Assembly (NCBI RefSeq): GCF_004027225.2
Contig: NC_044297.2
Span: 3,802,047-3,866,046 of the forward strand
Length of the DNA stretch: 64,000 nt
Reading direction: 5' to 3'
Origin: Strigops habroptila
Lineage: Eukaryota; Chordata; Aves; Psittaciformes; Psittacidae
Shown here: piece after piece, positions 17,022 through 48,900 of the stretch
Layout of the letters: the number at the start of each line of letters is the position of its first letter
Numbering within the stretch: position 1 is the stretch's first letter
Program-made: the position numbers and the translations under genes
The notes under the pieces: generated by a model
What the model was told of the DNA's origin: nothing
The model's database searches: none
Seen by the model: only the letters and a program-made list of their open reading frames with translations

Positions 17022-18560
17022 AGGATCCTGATAGCAAGGAAGAGCACTTTCCTGTTTCTTCTGTCCCCGGCTGTTGGATGCAGCCTCTTACCCCATCCAT
17101 CTGTTCAGGGTTGCTCCCTTGCCTGTAGTAGCATGAGCAGGAGAGTCAGTGCTTAGGGTGCTGGGGAGCAGGGAAAGGTAAGGTTGACCTGAAACCATCT
17201 CATCCCTAGCTGAGTCTGAAGCATTTGGAACAATGGCAGATGCGAGAGGTGTTCAGGTCTCTTGGGATTAGTGAGTCAGCTTTGTATGCTTGTATCACCT
17301 TCATTTTGCTGTCTTAAAGGAAATTCTAGGGTTTTATTGCCTTTTTTAATTCCTCTTCCTTCTATTTTGGTTGGCTTTTAGCCCTTGTAGATGATACAAA
17401 GTTGAGTTTCCCCGAACTTCAGCTCCAGTGTGATGGTCCAGCATCTGCCCTTCTCCATCACTGGGCATTAGGGTGGAGAGCTCTATAGTTCTTGGCAGCA
17501 GAGAGATCATCCAGCCATTCTGCCTGGAAGGGACTGAGAGAAGTGGAAAGGTAGATTGTCCCACCCAGCATGAGAAGTTAAGAAGCATGAGGTTGGGGAT
17601 GGCGTCATAGAGGGAGGAAGGGAAGAAGTGAATGCTTTTTCTACATATTTCATAAGCTCTTTTGGTTCATCAAGTCTCTTGAACCTCTGGAGATGGACTG
17701 GAAACCCATCCAGATCTTAGGATGGTATCCTGTGAAGGGCTGACTGCAGCACATATGGTCTTGTAATTGATGGGTGGTGACATCTGAATGTAATTCTACT
17801 TCTCTTATTTCATCAGTATTTGAAGGTAGGGATTCTCCTGGCTTCTCTGGGGGGTCAGGGAAGAGGCAGAAAGGCATGAGAATTTTTGTGGAGGCACAGC
17901 ACACTGATGGAAATTGAAGCCGTGGTTAAATGAAGACAATCACTATCCTAGTAACTTGTTGGCAACTCTTCTTGTCTCTGCCTGCCTAGTACAAATGAAG
18001 GTGATACTGCTGTTCTTCTGCTCACTGATGTCTGTCTTTGAGGTAATTGTGTCTTGGTACCTTTGTAGTATTTCTTGCTGTCCTACCTCATTCCAGTTCC
18101 TGTACCAACCAGCTGCTCTGCAGGTGGATTCAAGCCTACACTGGATTTTTCACTGGGACCATCTCTTCTGTAGGAGCTGTTTGCTGGATTTGCCTATTCA
18201 GTCCACGCTGCATCTCTCTACAGCATAAATACGAGCTGAGAGGCATCTGCAGTGTTCCATATTGTCTGTAATGTGCTCTTTGGCCACTAGATGCCAATGT
18301 GTTTTCTCTGTGGTAGCAGAACTTGGCCCTGGCTGTGGAGTGCAGCATGTACAGTGATGCTTGTGAACAGAACAAGGTGACTCTAAGCAAAGGGTAACAC
18401 ACATTCTGGTTTGCCTGTGATGGATACTTGCAGTGGATGAGTGGCATCCTGCATGTGGAATTGCAAGTTTCAGTGCAACTAATGGATGCCATACTGCCTA
18501 GCATGTTCAGTGCAAATATAACCTTCAGCAAGGGCATCAATAAAGTTCAGTTTTACATGT
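17022..18560 (+). other. AP3M2: AP3M2 3'UTR
   Basis: About 1.5 kb of non-coding sequence follows the TAG at 17019-17021 up to a canonical AATAAA at 18539-18544 followed by T- and GT-rich sequence. No further splice-bounded coding exon is seen. The 3' end of the transcript is inferred from the signal. Confidence 0.65.
18539..18544 (+). other. AP3M2 polyadenylation signal (AATAAA)
   Basis: A canonical hexamer is followed within about 25 nt by a TGTGTC element. It is the best candidate end for AP3M2, and it leaves less than 900 bp before the PLAT stop codon on the other strand. Confidence 0.6.
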
Positions 18561-19400
18561 CATAATGTGTCATTTCAGAGGGGCTTTTGTGGGCTGTACG
18601 AAAAATACAGTTGGTATTTGAGGAGGAAGGTGAATTATGCCAGTTGGATTGTGGATAGTGGGTGCCTTAGGGGGATAAATGTCTTTACGCAGTTGGGATT
18701 GTGAGCTTGGGACTAAGCCACTGTCTGAAAAGCTAAAAGGAATTTCTCTCTTGGTATTTTTTCTTGGTGTTTCCTGCAAGGAGCACTGAGCTCTTCGTGG
18801 AACCTCACTGAAACTGCCTTTAGGACAGCTCAACCATTTCTGTTTACTAGTAGGGTTTTGAGAGCAGGCCAAGGACTGTGCTTCAGTTATGAAGATTAAC
18901 TGCACTTAACCACCATTTCTCTGAGGACAGAGAATCAAGCTGAAACCAACTTAAATAACCAAAGTAAAGTGGTATAAGGATAGAGCTTTAGCCTGACTGG
19001 AATGCATTCCAAATTTACAGCCAAGGAAGAAGAAAGATTAAGTTTTCAGGAAATTTAATGTCCCCTTTGCGTTCATTTCACACCCCTTCCCAAACCAACA
19101 TAGCTGCTTGTGGGTTGCATGATGTTGTCTCTTGGTTTACTCTCTTTATAAATTAAATTTAATAGTACTCATGTGATTTGATGCAAGGAGAAAGCCTGGG
19201 GATGTGGGAGGAAAGGAGTGTTAGCTTCCAATAACCTGTAACAAGGAAAGGAGAGGAACTTTGCGAATGTGCCCTTCCCACACATTCCTGTGGTATGAAA
19301 AGCCGTAGCACAAAGGGAAGCACTGTCAGTATCCTTAAAGCACCAAAAGAGAAGCTGCGAGGGCACGGCCACGAGGTTGTGGATAGTTCATTTTTCTTTC
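18561..19400 (-). other. PLAT: PLAT 3'UTR region between two convergent genes
   Basis: This is sequence downstream of the PLAT stop on the minus strand. No AATAAA is present on the minus strand, but ATTAAA variants occur at 19158-19163 and 19054-19059. The PLAT message probably ends near one of them. No exon or repeat is evident otherwise. Confidence 0.5.
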
Positions 19401-27282
<7,882 letters not shown>

Positions 27283-27303
27283 CACGTTCGAATCTCAAGT
27301 TGT
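27283..27303 (-). other. PLAT: PLAT 5'UTR portion of exon 2
   Basis: A TTTTGTCTCTGTAG acceptor on the minus strand ends next to 27303 and leaves a 21-nt leader before the first ATG. As in mammals, exon 2 carries the end of the leader and the signal peptide. The first Met and a second in-frame Met six codons on are both possible starts. Confidence 0.65.
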
Positions 27304-28975
27304 CTACAGAGACAAAAGAAAAAACAAGATGTTGAACAAAGGCATTTTACAGTGTGATTGGAGTTCAAGGGCATAAGTTTAAATAAAGGTTTTAAATTAT
27401 GACAATTCTTTTTACATTAAAACATGCTTTCTACTCTGCAGTTCTCAGCCATCAGGACTGGCTGTCCTGGTGTCCCTGGGCACGGGAAACTGTCAGGCTG
27501 GACCCAGATATGCTTCTAGTTGATAAAGTTAGAAACATGACAAGCTAAAGCACACGCTGTTAGGTCTGGAGGAAGCTCAGAGAATGTTTCTGAGGAATAA
27601 CACTGGTAGAAGTAAATTCCGAGTCCTTTTTGTCAAGGTTGCTGGAAGCCAGCAGGATCATGTGCGTTATTAGAGAGATGGACTTGTCTGATGAAGGAGT
27701 GTACTGCTGATTGGAAAGTGTTTGTTAAGGTCACTGAAGCCTAAGAGATCTCTTGCAAGGACTCAAAAACCTGCTGAAGGGTCAGTCTGTGATAACAGTG
27801 GTTTAAGAGGATTTTCATTTGCTGCACAGACTGCTTTCTTTGGGCAGGAGTGAGGGATTCTGCCGTGTCGAGGATGCTTCAGCAACGAGGCTTTGGTTGA
27901 TGAGAGGTGGGGGCAGTGCTGCTATGTCTGTGGTTTTCAATATTTCTACAGCTTCTCCCTAACTGAGCTTTTAGTTTCTACTATTGTTATTATGCTTTTG
28001 CTGAAAAGGGAGAGTATGGCAATTGGCTGGGAGGGTGGCTTTTGGGCTGGTGCTCTCGTTTATCTGTTGCACGCCTATGCAGTCACAACTACTTCTTATT
28101 TCCTCTAATCCCTTCAGCAGCTTTACACTTCAGACAAAGCCCTCTTCCATCTCACATTAAGTTTCTGCTTCTTCCAGACTGATTTACATAGTCTGCCTCC
28201 TACAGCAGTAGAATGGAAAGAGAGAACCTCCAGTGATCTCCTGTGAGCTGGTATGGTGTGGCTGGGGTTAAGGATAAATCTGGATTTCCGTCTCCATCCC
28301 ATTTGCTTTGAAAATCTACTTCTCTCTTCACTCATCAGAGGTTAATTTCCTACCTGGTGAAACTGCTGCTCTGACCTGGCTGCACACAGGACATTTGGGT
28401 ACTGTGATCCATCTATATTTCTTCCTACTATAGCAAGATTTATTTCTGTCTGGCCTTGAGCAGGCAAGATTCTTGGCAGAAGCATGAATTTAGATCTCTG
28501 GAGCCACTGACTACAGTGAGATACGCTACCATCTCGTGCCCTAGCTTCCCCTCCTCCAGTTTGCTTCCTGACAAAGGAGGAGAAATGACTTCTTTCACCA
28601 AAGCTGGGTGCCCTGTGTAGGCAGTGACTGGTTTAGGTCAAACTTTGGTGCAGCAGGAGGCAGGCTGGTGACACAACATACCCTGTATGTATGAGCATGT
28701 ACAAGATCACGCTGCTAACATTGAGCAATGTGGGTTTTTTCTCCTTGTTGTACTAAACACTATTTCTAATCTAATCCTCATAGCAGGAAAATACCCTGGA
28801 TGTGACAAAGGCAGCAAAAGGTTTCTAAGGTGGTCTGCTTCCTGATGAAGGCAACATGCTTTGCTGTGGGCTTCCAGCTCCTCTGTTAATCCCTGGAGGA
28901 AAAAATCTTCGAGCAGATTCATTTTGCCCATTCTTTTATCTTGGTGACCTCGTACTAACCCTGGAAGTTGTACAT

Positions 28976-29010
28976 ACGTGTATATACATATGTACATGTA
29001 TGTATGTAAA
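28976..29010. repeat. Alternating TA/TG microsatellite-like tract
   Basis: Imperfect alternation of GTGTATATACATATGTACAT-type purine-pyrimidine steps in PLAT intron 1. This is likely a decayed microsatellite. Confidence 0.7.
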
Positions 29011-29238
29011 AGACCTCCAGTAAAGCCTGATCTCAGCAGCACCAGTTTGGTAGCTAGCAAGGTTCTATTCTATATTTAGAAACACTGCTGAATTTGAGGA
29101 CTTTAAATGAGGATTTATTGGTGCACCCATAGGACTCTGGTAGGGGGGAAGAAGCTGTTGTTCATGACATAACTTAAACTAGTAAGATGAATACAGATGA
29201 TTGTACAGTGTCAAAGGTTTAGAAACAGTGTCTGTGGC

Positions 29239-29283
29239 ATTCACTAGCAGGTGAATTCACTAGCAATGAATTCACTAGCAATA
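29239..29283. repeat. Three-copy short tandem repeat (GAATTCACTAGCA-type unit)
   Basis: The core ATTCACTAGCA occurs three times in succession, the last two within the 15-bp unit GAATTCACTAGCAAT. It lies deep in PLAT intron 1, with no coding consequence. Confidence 0.8.
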
Positions 29284-31864
29284 CATCTTTTGAAAACTGG
29301 GAAAGTATTATCAGTTTTCACAGCTGAGTAATAATAATGACAACTCCAGTCCTTAAAAGCTACGTAGTTTGAACCCTTACAATAAGATAAATAACTTTAT
29401 CACAGGTTTTCTGGCTTGAACCTATAATTTTCTTCCTAAAAGTAATAGTTACTCCTGCATGCAGTAAGAGTAGCTCTTTTTTACAGCTGAACAGGACATA
29501 AGTAATCACCAGTGTGAACGGATTTAGCTTGATCCTCTGTACTCCCCAAGACTGCTACAGCAGTCAGCTTAGATGGCTGAGATGATGAATCACTAGAGCG
29601 TGATGGAGATGAGAACCCCCCTGCTTTGACCACGTCCAGAACCAGAGGTCCATTTTCTCTCTTTCCTTAGAAGTATAATACCTCCTATACGTACGGAGAG
29701 CTGGGAGTGAGGTGGAGCAGCAGGCAAGAAGATAGAATTTCATTCCTAATCTCTAGGATTGCTCTGCAGTTCCAAATATTTGCAGTAATACTCAGGCACT
29801 GTCTCCCACACTATCACCTTTTTGTCATCTCCATGATATGATCTCTGAGCAAGTAGAAAGCTAACCCAATTGTTGGAGAAATTACTTCCAGAAATTAGGA
29901 GCTCAGACTCTGTTTATATAAATCCAGAGAAGGCAGCTGGATAATAGCTGCTGAAATTGGAGTATAACAGCTGAATGAGTCATAAATTGGGAGTTTCTTT
30001 GTGGGTTGTGTTGGTTTCTTTTAAATACTTGTTCAAAGAAGAGGCAAAAGGCACAAATATCCCAGTCTCTGAAGCAGAACTGGGAGTGCAGCAGGATAAT
30101 TTAGCCTTTAGCTTCTCACCATTAGACTGCACAAAGAGGAGATTTAAGCTGCAAGTCAGACTGAAAAGATTCACAGGAATAGCTTCCAAGAACCTTAGTT
30201 ACTCCAAGTCTTACCTTGACAATGAGATCCTTGTAATTCAGAGCATCTCCTGGGGATTTGTATTACTATGCAGATTTTGTAGTATACTTTTTTTACATAC
30301 TTTCAAGCCCTTTCCCACCACTTAGGAAGTAGTTTGCATTGCATAGCAAGCCTTCTTAAAAGCTGCAAGAGTACCTTCAAAATACTCATTTACTTCAGTG
30401 GAATCTGAACTAAACCAGCAGTGGCCTGGACTTGCACTTATTGCTGCTGCCCCTGTTCAGGCTCTCCCTTTCACCTTTCCCCCTGTCCGTGGGAGATGCC
30501 TGTCCACCCACTGGTGGCTGCTGTCCCACTATGCATGGAAAACTGGCAACAGATGTTCCCAGATGTTTGTTTTCAGTTTTGGGAAAGGTAAAACTTAGGG
30601 CAGGCAATTGGAATGTTCTGAATGATAAGCCCTATCAAATTGAAACCATAGGGCTGTTTGAAGAATACCATGTTTACAAGGCTTCACAAGCCGTGTGCTT
30701 TCTGTAGGGCTCTCCCGAGCAGCTCCTGCATCAACTAGCAATAAGCCAGAGGCTTAAATGTGGTGCTCGGACAGTATGGTTCTACACTTTCAGGTACATT
30801 AGGATGTAAAGATATACAATACCCAAATTGATCGCTCTTGGCTGAAGCATCATCAGCAGGAATACTTGAAATCCCACAGTGTTAATAATAACAGCCCTTC
30901 TAAGCAGTAAGAGTGTGAGTATTATCTTACAAGTGTGGAATAAGACCTAAAAAAGGATGTGTCTATCAAGGTTGAACAAAAAGTCATTAATTGAAATTAA
31001 GAGTAGCTTCCCCCAAACCCCTGTATGCCTTCCAGTAACCTAGTAGGTGCATTTCAGAATGCTTTGATTCTGAATCTATAGCACTAAGAGATTTCTTGCT
31101 GATGAACAGCTATATTGATCTAGTTCAAGCAAAAGACTGCAGATCCTTGCTGCCTTTTCCTGCCTTATGCAGAAAGTGCTTCTGTATCCCTTTGCTAAAC
31201 GGAGCAGATGAATATCAGACTCGAACTATTTCTGTTTAAGATGTGACAGCAGACAGACCATTGCCTTTGGTGAAAAGAATTGTATAAAAACCCCCAAACA
31301 GTTAGCTTTTGCAGTCCCTAAGGGCATCAGAGGAAATGGATATTTCAAACTCTGGCTTTGTTTTGGGAATCATTCTCAATATTTCCTGTGGTTTTGGCTG
31401 CATTTGAAAAGCGTGATCTGAAGAAGATCCGCCCTCCTGCTCTCTGTCCCTCCATTACCCTGGTCGGGAGGCTGGGATGAGCACACAGCCCGATGATAAC
31501 TTCTCCTTTCACAGCTAGCTCTCTGGCTCTCTCCTTACCATCAAGGTATTTGTCCATAACTCTTTATTTGCTTTAAGTTCTCTTGCTGATGTTCTTTGGG
31601 TGGGAGACCTCCCCCCTGCTAGCTGGGGCTGCCAGCCCTTTCCCTGCAAGAGCTGAAGCTTTCTTGGCATAACCGAAAGCTGCCAGCTGTACCCAGCGTT
31701 AGGAACCTCCTCCAAAGCTGAAAAGCAATAGCTCAGTTAGTTCACCACCACGGTGCTTCAGTGGGATTCATTAAATAACAGTAATTAATAGCATGCAATG
31801 ACAACGCCACTGATGCTGAAAGCGGGCATTGCGCTGTGTGAGGCAGGTGCAGAGCCAGACCTAC

Positions 31865-32100
31865 CTTTGCTTGCTTTCTCTCCGCTGGATCCGGGGATGG
31901 AGCTCTCTGCAGAGCAGCGGGTTCCTGCTGTCCGCCGCCGCTCTGCGCGCTCCCAGCGGCTCCTGCCCCGAGCCCCGCGCAGGGGGTGGAGACTCAGGGG
32001 CAGGAGCCTGCGTCCCCCCCGGAGCGGCTTCGGGGCTCGGGGCCGGGCTGGGGGACGTTGGGTTTACAGCACCCGGCGTTGTTCTTTCTCTCTCCCACTT
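31865..32100 (-). promoter_or_regulatory. PLAT: Probable PLAT noncoding exon 1 and promoter (small CpG island)
   Basis: An isolated GC- and CpG-rich patch lies upstream of PLAT on its own strand. A strong minus-strand donor (CAAAG|GTAGGT) ends at 31865, and no start codon in frame with PLAT lies in the patch, which fits the noncoding first exon known in mammalian PLAT. The transcription start is probably near 32050-32100. The alternative is a leader exon of a divergent transcript. Assignment is by position and splice signal only. Confidence 0.5.
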
Positions 32101-33219
32101 AAGAGAGCGGGTTCAGCCTTCTAAACGCTTCCTCGTTGAACACCTTGAGCTTCAGTGAGTGGAGAACAGCGCATATCCCTCACGTCCATCGTGCTCCTGG
32201 GACTGAGAGGTGTGTTACCTCCAACACGACCAGAGGGCTGCAATCTGTAGCTTAGTTGTAGTGCTGAGAAACTCCTGTTTCAAGCAAGAGCGCAGCGTGC
32301 TGGCAATCCACTGGGAATCTTTGGCAGAGAGACACATGCCATGGGGACAAAACGGTCCCGTGGAGGAGCTCCCAAGTGTGGACAATGAGCAGAACTTCTA
32401 AGGAGCCTTAGACAGAAATAAGGAATAGCATGTTGGGGAGCAAAGAGTTAAATGGTCATTGATACCGTCCATCCTAGAAAAATAACATCTACTCACCAGT
32501 GTGTGGTCATGAAACACTGCGTTATCAGTGTGGGAGGCAAACTGAACTCGGGGTTATGAAAACAGTTGCAACAGTAATGGATGTGTTCTATCTTTTAGGA
32601 ACCGATTCACTAAAAAATCAGGTTCCTGATACAATTTAGCATAAACACAGACATAAGAAATGGTATGTGAGGGATCTCCCTCTTCGGGAAGCAGCTGCAC
32701 AGCATCCTCAGTTGGGAAGCATGGCAATGGGTATTTTGCATATTGGCAAAGATGAAACCCTGGTTACTCTGCACATTTAGCTCTTGTCTGTATGGAAATC
32801 CATCAGCATTATCACACGTATTTCCTGCGAGCCCCAGTGCTGGTGGTGAGCATTACAGCCAGAAGTAAATCTGATTTAAGGGTAACTCTGTTTGATTGTT
32901 TCCAGTTGTTGAGAAAAACATGACTGGCCACTGCTGAGTGAGCAGGAGCTAATTCACGTCATTTTTAAAGGTAACAGCTGTTTGCTACTAGAATTCTGGG
33001 TTAAAGATGCTAACAAAGGAATGGCCATGGGGGATGATTTCAGAGGCTGCTATTTCCCACCTTTTCGCAGCTTAAGGACCACTGTAGCTGCCCAGAGTGT
33101 GGCGTGGGTGCCATTCCTAGTGCTTTACATATTGCATGGAAACCATCGATAACACAGCATCTCCTTCCAGCACCATCTACCTGCTTACCTCTAGTTGGAT
33201 CCCGCTTCAGGAGGGCTTT
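32101..33219. other. Intergenic DNA between divergent PLAT and IKBKB promoters
   Basis: About 1.1 kb of mixed-composition sequence. No transposon, RNA gene or supported exon was seen. Any shared regulatory element of the two divergent genes would lie here, but I recognise none with confidence. Confidence 0.55.
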
Positions 33220-33551
33220 CGGCAGGGCTGCTCGATGTTCGGGGTGCAGCGTGGCACAGCCCCGCGCCCCCCGGGGGGGACGGGACACCTCCGTGCCGGG
33301 GCCGCGCTTTCATCCGTGCAGCACCCCGGGAGGACGCGGGCTCTGAACGCGGTGTAACACGGGGCGGGGGGACGGAGGCAAACGGCACGGTGCTGCCCTG
33401 TACCCCGAGACCCCGGCCCGGAGAGCGGCGGCGGCAGCTCCCCCTTCGCCCCGCGCGGCTCCTTTAAGGGCGGGCGGGCGCTTGCGCCGGAGCCGGAAGC
33501 GCTGGCGGAGGCGGCCCAGGCCCGGTGGAGCCGGAGCGGCGCGGCCCCGTC
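33220..33551 (+). promoter_or_regulatory. IKBKB: CpG-island promoter and 5'UTR of IKBKB
   Basis: The CpG-dense stretch continues through exons 1 and 2 to about 34020. No TATA box precedes the ATG; GGGCGGGCGGGCG GC-box motifs at about 33470-33480 lie about 75 nt upstream of the start codon. An upstream in-frame GTG is not a credible start, because the family's short N-terminus aligns with the ATG at 33552. Confidence 0.7.
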
Positions 33552-44778
<11,227 letters not shown>

Positions 44779-45541
44779 AATCACTTCGGCTGCCTTTGAA
44801 GACATGCTACTTCAGGAAGGCAACTGTGAAAAGCTGCTGCCTCTGAGAAGGGAAGTTCAAGTCCCTCCTACTTTCACCTACTGCTTATGTGATACACGTG
44901 GCCTAGCTTTTAGTAACCACCGCTTGGACACTTTTTTCCACAAAGAGACAGTAGGAAATGCCTGTTCTAAAGTGCTTGGAAAAAGTTCTGAATCGTGCCT
45001 TAAGACAGCAGGTATTCTTCTTCTTTGTCCTGATGTATCTTCCCTTAAGCATCACATGTGGTTGTTTTGCTGCCATTTAGGCTTTCTAATGAACAACGGA
45101 CACTGCGTGCAGTCAGCTTGCACAGTCACTGGTAGATGTCACCTTCCTAATATACTTGAACTGTGAACTTTATTTCTTAACTTTGCTGATTTGCACTTTT
45201 TTCCTTAAGTGTAATGGATGTACTTACCTGATACTTGTTTCCTATATGGGAACGAAATGATCTAAAACATGTAAACTTTTGGTTTGCTCTTTTTGATATC
45301 CTCAATAATATTTTGATGAAAAAGCTGCTTTCACTGTGCAGGTTTCTAAACCATGAGTGGTGGAAGGATGGTACCCAGAGACTACAGAGAAGGAAATCTT
45401 CAGTGTACACACAGCTTAACAAAGCATTTGCTTAACCATGCTTAAAGTTGCACCAAAGGAGAAAAGCAGAGCTGGATGGACACAGCTTTTGTGCTTACTG
45501 AGAGACAGGACACACCAAGATTATGTTCTAACTGGGACCAC
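44779..45541 (+). other. IKBKB: IKBKB 3'UTR region, convergent with VDAC3
   Basis: About 760 bp lies between the IKBKB stop and the VDAC3 polyadenylation signal on the other strand. I find no AATAAA or ATTAAA on the plus strand; the nearest variant is AATATA at 45149-45154. The two transcripts may overlap at their 3' ends. No repeat or extra exon is recognised. Confidence 0.5.
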
Positions 45542-45547
45542 TTTATT
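45542..45547 (-). other. VDAC3 polyadenylation signal (AATAAA on the minus strand)
   Basis: A canonical hexamer about 370 nt past the VDAC3 stop codon, giving a 3'UTR of plausible length. A second minus-strand AATAAA near 45170 would extend it into the IKBKB 3'UTR. Confidence 0.6.
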
Positions 45548-45916
45548 TCACTCTGATGTAAATCCAAGTTGCTGCTACAGCACAGAGCCCACCTTTTATA
45601 AAAGGTGATGAAGTGTGAGACATGCAGGATGCAATACAATAATGGGGAGAGGTGGGATTTTCTTCTGGTTTTAGGAACATGTGGGAAACCGAAGTGAAAT
45701 GTGGCACATACATCACAACTTCCATGCATGCCTTCAAGTATCTTCCTTTGATGTGCTGGCAGTCTCTGGACTTCAGTGTTGGGCTGAAATGATTCTTTGG
45801 AAGAGTAGAAAGTTCACACTTCTTGGAATTTCAGAGTAATATTAAGGCCGAAACATACTGGGTACACTTCTCCTTTATCCTTCAGAGCACCACCTGTAGC
45901 TTCACTTAAAGCTGCA

Positions 45917-48900
45917 TTAAGCTTCCAGCTCAAATCCCAGCCCAACTTTGTGACCTCCAGCACTGAAATTCTTGCCATCAATCAAGCCTGAGAGGGTCAG
46001 CTTTATGCCTAAGAAAGCAAGTAATGACACCCTTCAAACATTTCATACCCCTGTGAAATGCCCTCCCTCAAGTACTTGAGGCTCACTAATGTGTGTTAGT
46101 TGCTGTAAGAACTTCTGTACAGGCACATCCTTTACTTCTGTGAGCCTCGGTAAGATTTCTAGCTAATTTATCTATTCTATGCTAGACATGACAGTAAAAT
46201 AACCCACAGTGTAGCACTAATACTATTTTCTGCTACCAGTTAGACTTACGTACCAGGTCGGAGGGCATGAGAGTAACCAATTCCAATCAGGCTGGCATTA
46301 TTCACTTTAGCCTGCAGGGAAAAGAGAAATCATGGTATTTTACACACGGTGTATAAACATCTAGACAGAATTGTCCCAGTGCCCTGAGCTTATGCATTAA
46401 ATCTTTCAGCTATGTGTAGCCTAACCTCTAGCAGAGGTGTATTCCAATGTTTTCCTTTTCTCCTCATGAGTTTCCAGCTTAAGCCTGTTACAGCTTAAGT
46501 AATAGTTCCAATCCTTCCCTCAAATTGTGACCCATTATGCCTGTCCTTCACTGTCTCTTTAGGGTCTGAAAGGAGCTAGTTACTACTCCCTGGGTAGCTA
46601 ATGAAATCCGTCTTGTTCAGACTCCTGTTCTCATAGTAGTGATTGTTTTTTAATGAGCAGTGAACATTAATGAGCATATGAATACACAAACCCATTTTCA
46701 CATTACCAAGTTTTGAGCAGTTTCCAACAGCATTTCCAACCTTTAAGTTTTGGCTGAATTGTCCTGGAACTAATTTTTGGATTTGAAGTGTCCCTCGTGG
46801 CAGCACATACACACAATTACTTAAGAGTCACTAGCACTATTTAAGTGCTGCATCCTCTTATTACCTTTAGAAAACAGATCTGGCACAGGCTCCAAGCACA
46901 CTAGTCAGACTAGTGACTATCTCACCATGAACAAAACCATGCTTTAGAATTGGTTTCCCATCATCTCAAATATGACCTCTGAAGGCCTGATTTAAATTTG
47001 AACCATGTACCCTGCTTCCTATTTAATGCAACTATTTCATGCCAAACATTTGAAATACTTGTTCCTGTAACAAAATTCTTACCACAAGGGAAGTCTTCTC
47101 ATCCAGTTGGTACTTAGAAGCAATACCAAAACGTGTGTTGTTACTGCCAGCAGTCCATGCAAGATTGACTGATGTCTCAACCTTATCATTAACCTTCTGA
47201 TAAATAGACCCACCAAACTCGGTGCCATCATTCCTGTTTGTAATAGATGCAAGTGTGTCAAGACTTCACAATCATATCTCTTAAAATTAACCAACAGCTC
47301 AAATACTTCCCTGGACCCATGCTCATCCTCTTCCTAGATGGAGCTGGCAGGCTCCTGCTCATGTTTTTTACCCAAAACCTAAGTTTTGCTTGGAGAGTGG
47401 AACAAAACTTTCCAACAGTTTGAGATTCTGACAAAAAAACCCCAACCAAACACCAGATAACTTGTTTGGGAATGATGAGACTGAAAAGAATGTTAGTGCA
47501 TTGCATCTTCAGCGACTCTTGGGACCATCTAAATGCCAAGTCTAGAGGTACACTGCCATGGCTGCTGGAAGCTCGAGCACAACACACACCTCTTCTCTAC
47601 CTTGGGCATTTCTGGCTGGTGGGGAGGAGGGGGAGGTACAGTAGCTTAACTGAAGGCTCTTTTATCTAGCACCAAAATAGAAGTTAAAGTTGATAGATTT
47701 GCATTCCAAATTAACAATTATAAAGTGCCACTATCTTACGTATGCAAAAACCAAACCTGCCAAAACTGAAAGATGGTCTCAGAACCAGCTGAGAGTTGAA
47801 AAGTTACTGAAGATGAAAACACCAAATAGAAATGATTTTAAACCAATTCAGGATCCCCTTCCATCCACCCACCTTTCACCTATCTCCAGTAATGCTCACC
47901 ATTCATCTAGTTTGGCTCCTCTGATCATGTTTTTCTAGGCTCAGATAATACTTACACATTAGTGTGCAGCTGAAAGTCTCCTGCCCTGTATCCCAAGGCA
48001 AAGTTATTTTGTGAAAGCTTAGATTTGGCTGTATCAAAAGCCATCTGGTAGCCAGCAAGCCAGCCCTCATAGCCCAACACTGCCCAGCCATAGATGGTTG
48101 GTCCAGAGAGATCAATGTCTATGTTGCAGCCTAGATTTACATAATCTCTTTTGTAGGAGGTCTTCAACTTTCCACCCTTCTTCCTGCGGAGAGAAACGTG
48201 CTGGTTTATCCCTGGTAGCATATGAGTATGTAGTTTTATTCACATATATATGTCCCTTAAAGCCACTTAATTAAATGACTGTAATGCCTACTCAACAGCT
48301 GCTGAAGAAGGCATGGCATACGAGTAGCACTGGTATTATGTACATGTACGTGGTGCCACTATTTCCTCCACCATCTCAAATTCCTTAAAATTCTCAAGCA
48401 GCAAAAGAGACAAAAGTGTTTCTGCTTAACGCTCTGCAAAACCCATGAGGTTTCAAATTGTGTTCTCCACCACTGAGAGCAGTGTGTTAGGGCATCATCA
48501 GCTTATTTGAGGAGCATCCATGACATCCCACACCAATAGTTGTGTCTTTCTTCACTTCAGTGTCTTTTAGTCTGCTCAGTTCTCCCCTGGCCAAAAAGCT
48601 GAAGAATCATTTTTAGCAGCCCTTGTCCTTCTGAGCCTGGCATTAACCATTCCCTTCAAAACACTCTACAGTGCCTGCAGAATGTTCTACAGCAGATTTG
48701 GAGCATTCACACAATGACCAGCATAAACATTTCTAATTAAAAGTCACAGGAAATTGTAGTACTCCTTAGACAAAGGTAACAAAAAATACTCACCCTGTGT
48801 TTGGTACAAATGTAGTGTCAACAGCCACCTTCAATCCTTCAATCAACTGCAAAGAGAAACAGGTCTGCTCAGAACTGCTGAAACATCATTTGTTACAGCC

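Larger units (their letters stand above)
27304..31864 (-). other. PLAT: PLAT intron 1
   Basis: About 4.6 kb lies between the probable noncoding exon 1 and the signal-peptide exon. It contains only short low-complexity stretches (28976-29010, 29239-29283) and unremarkable AT-rich sequence. I see no coding exon or full repeat element. Open frames of 60-117 codons show no similarity to known families. Confidence 0.55.

Noticed and set aside
28707..30707. Open frames of 66-117 codons in PLAT intron 1
   Set aside because: No similarity to known families and no conserved splice framing; the length is expected by chance.
33525..33551. Upstream in-frame GTG as the IKBKB start, adding nine residues
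   Set aside because: GTG is not a usual animal start; the family N-terminus is short and aligns with the ATG at 33552.
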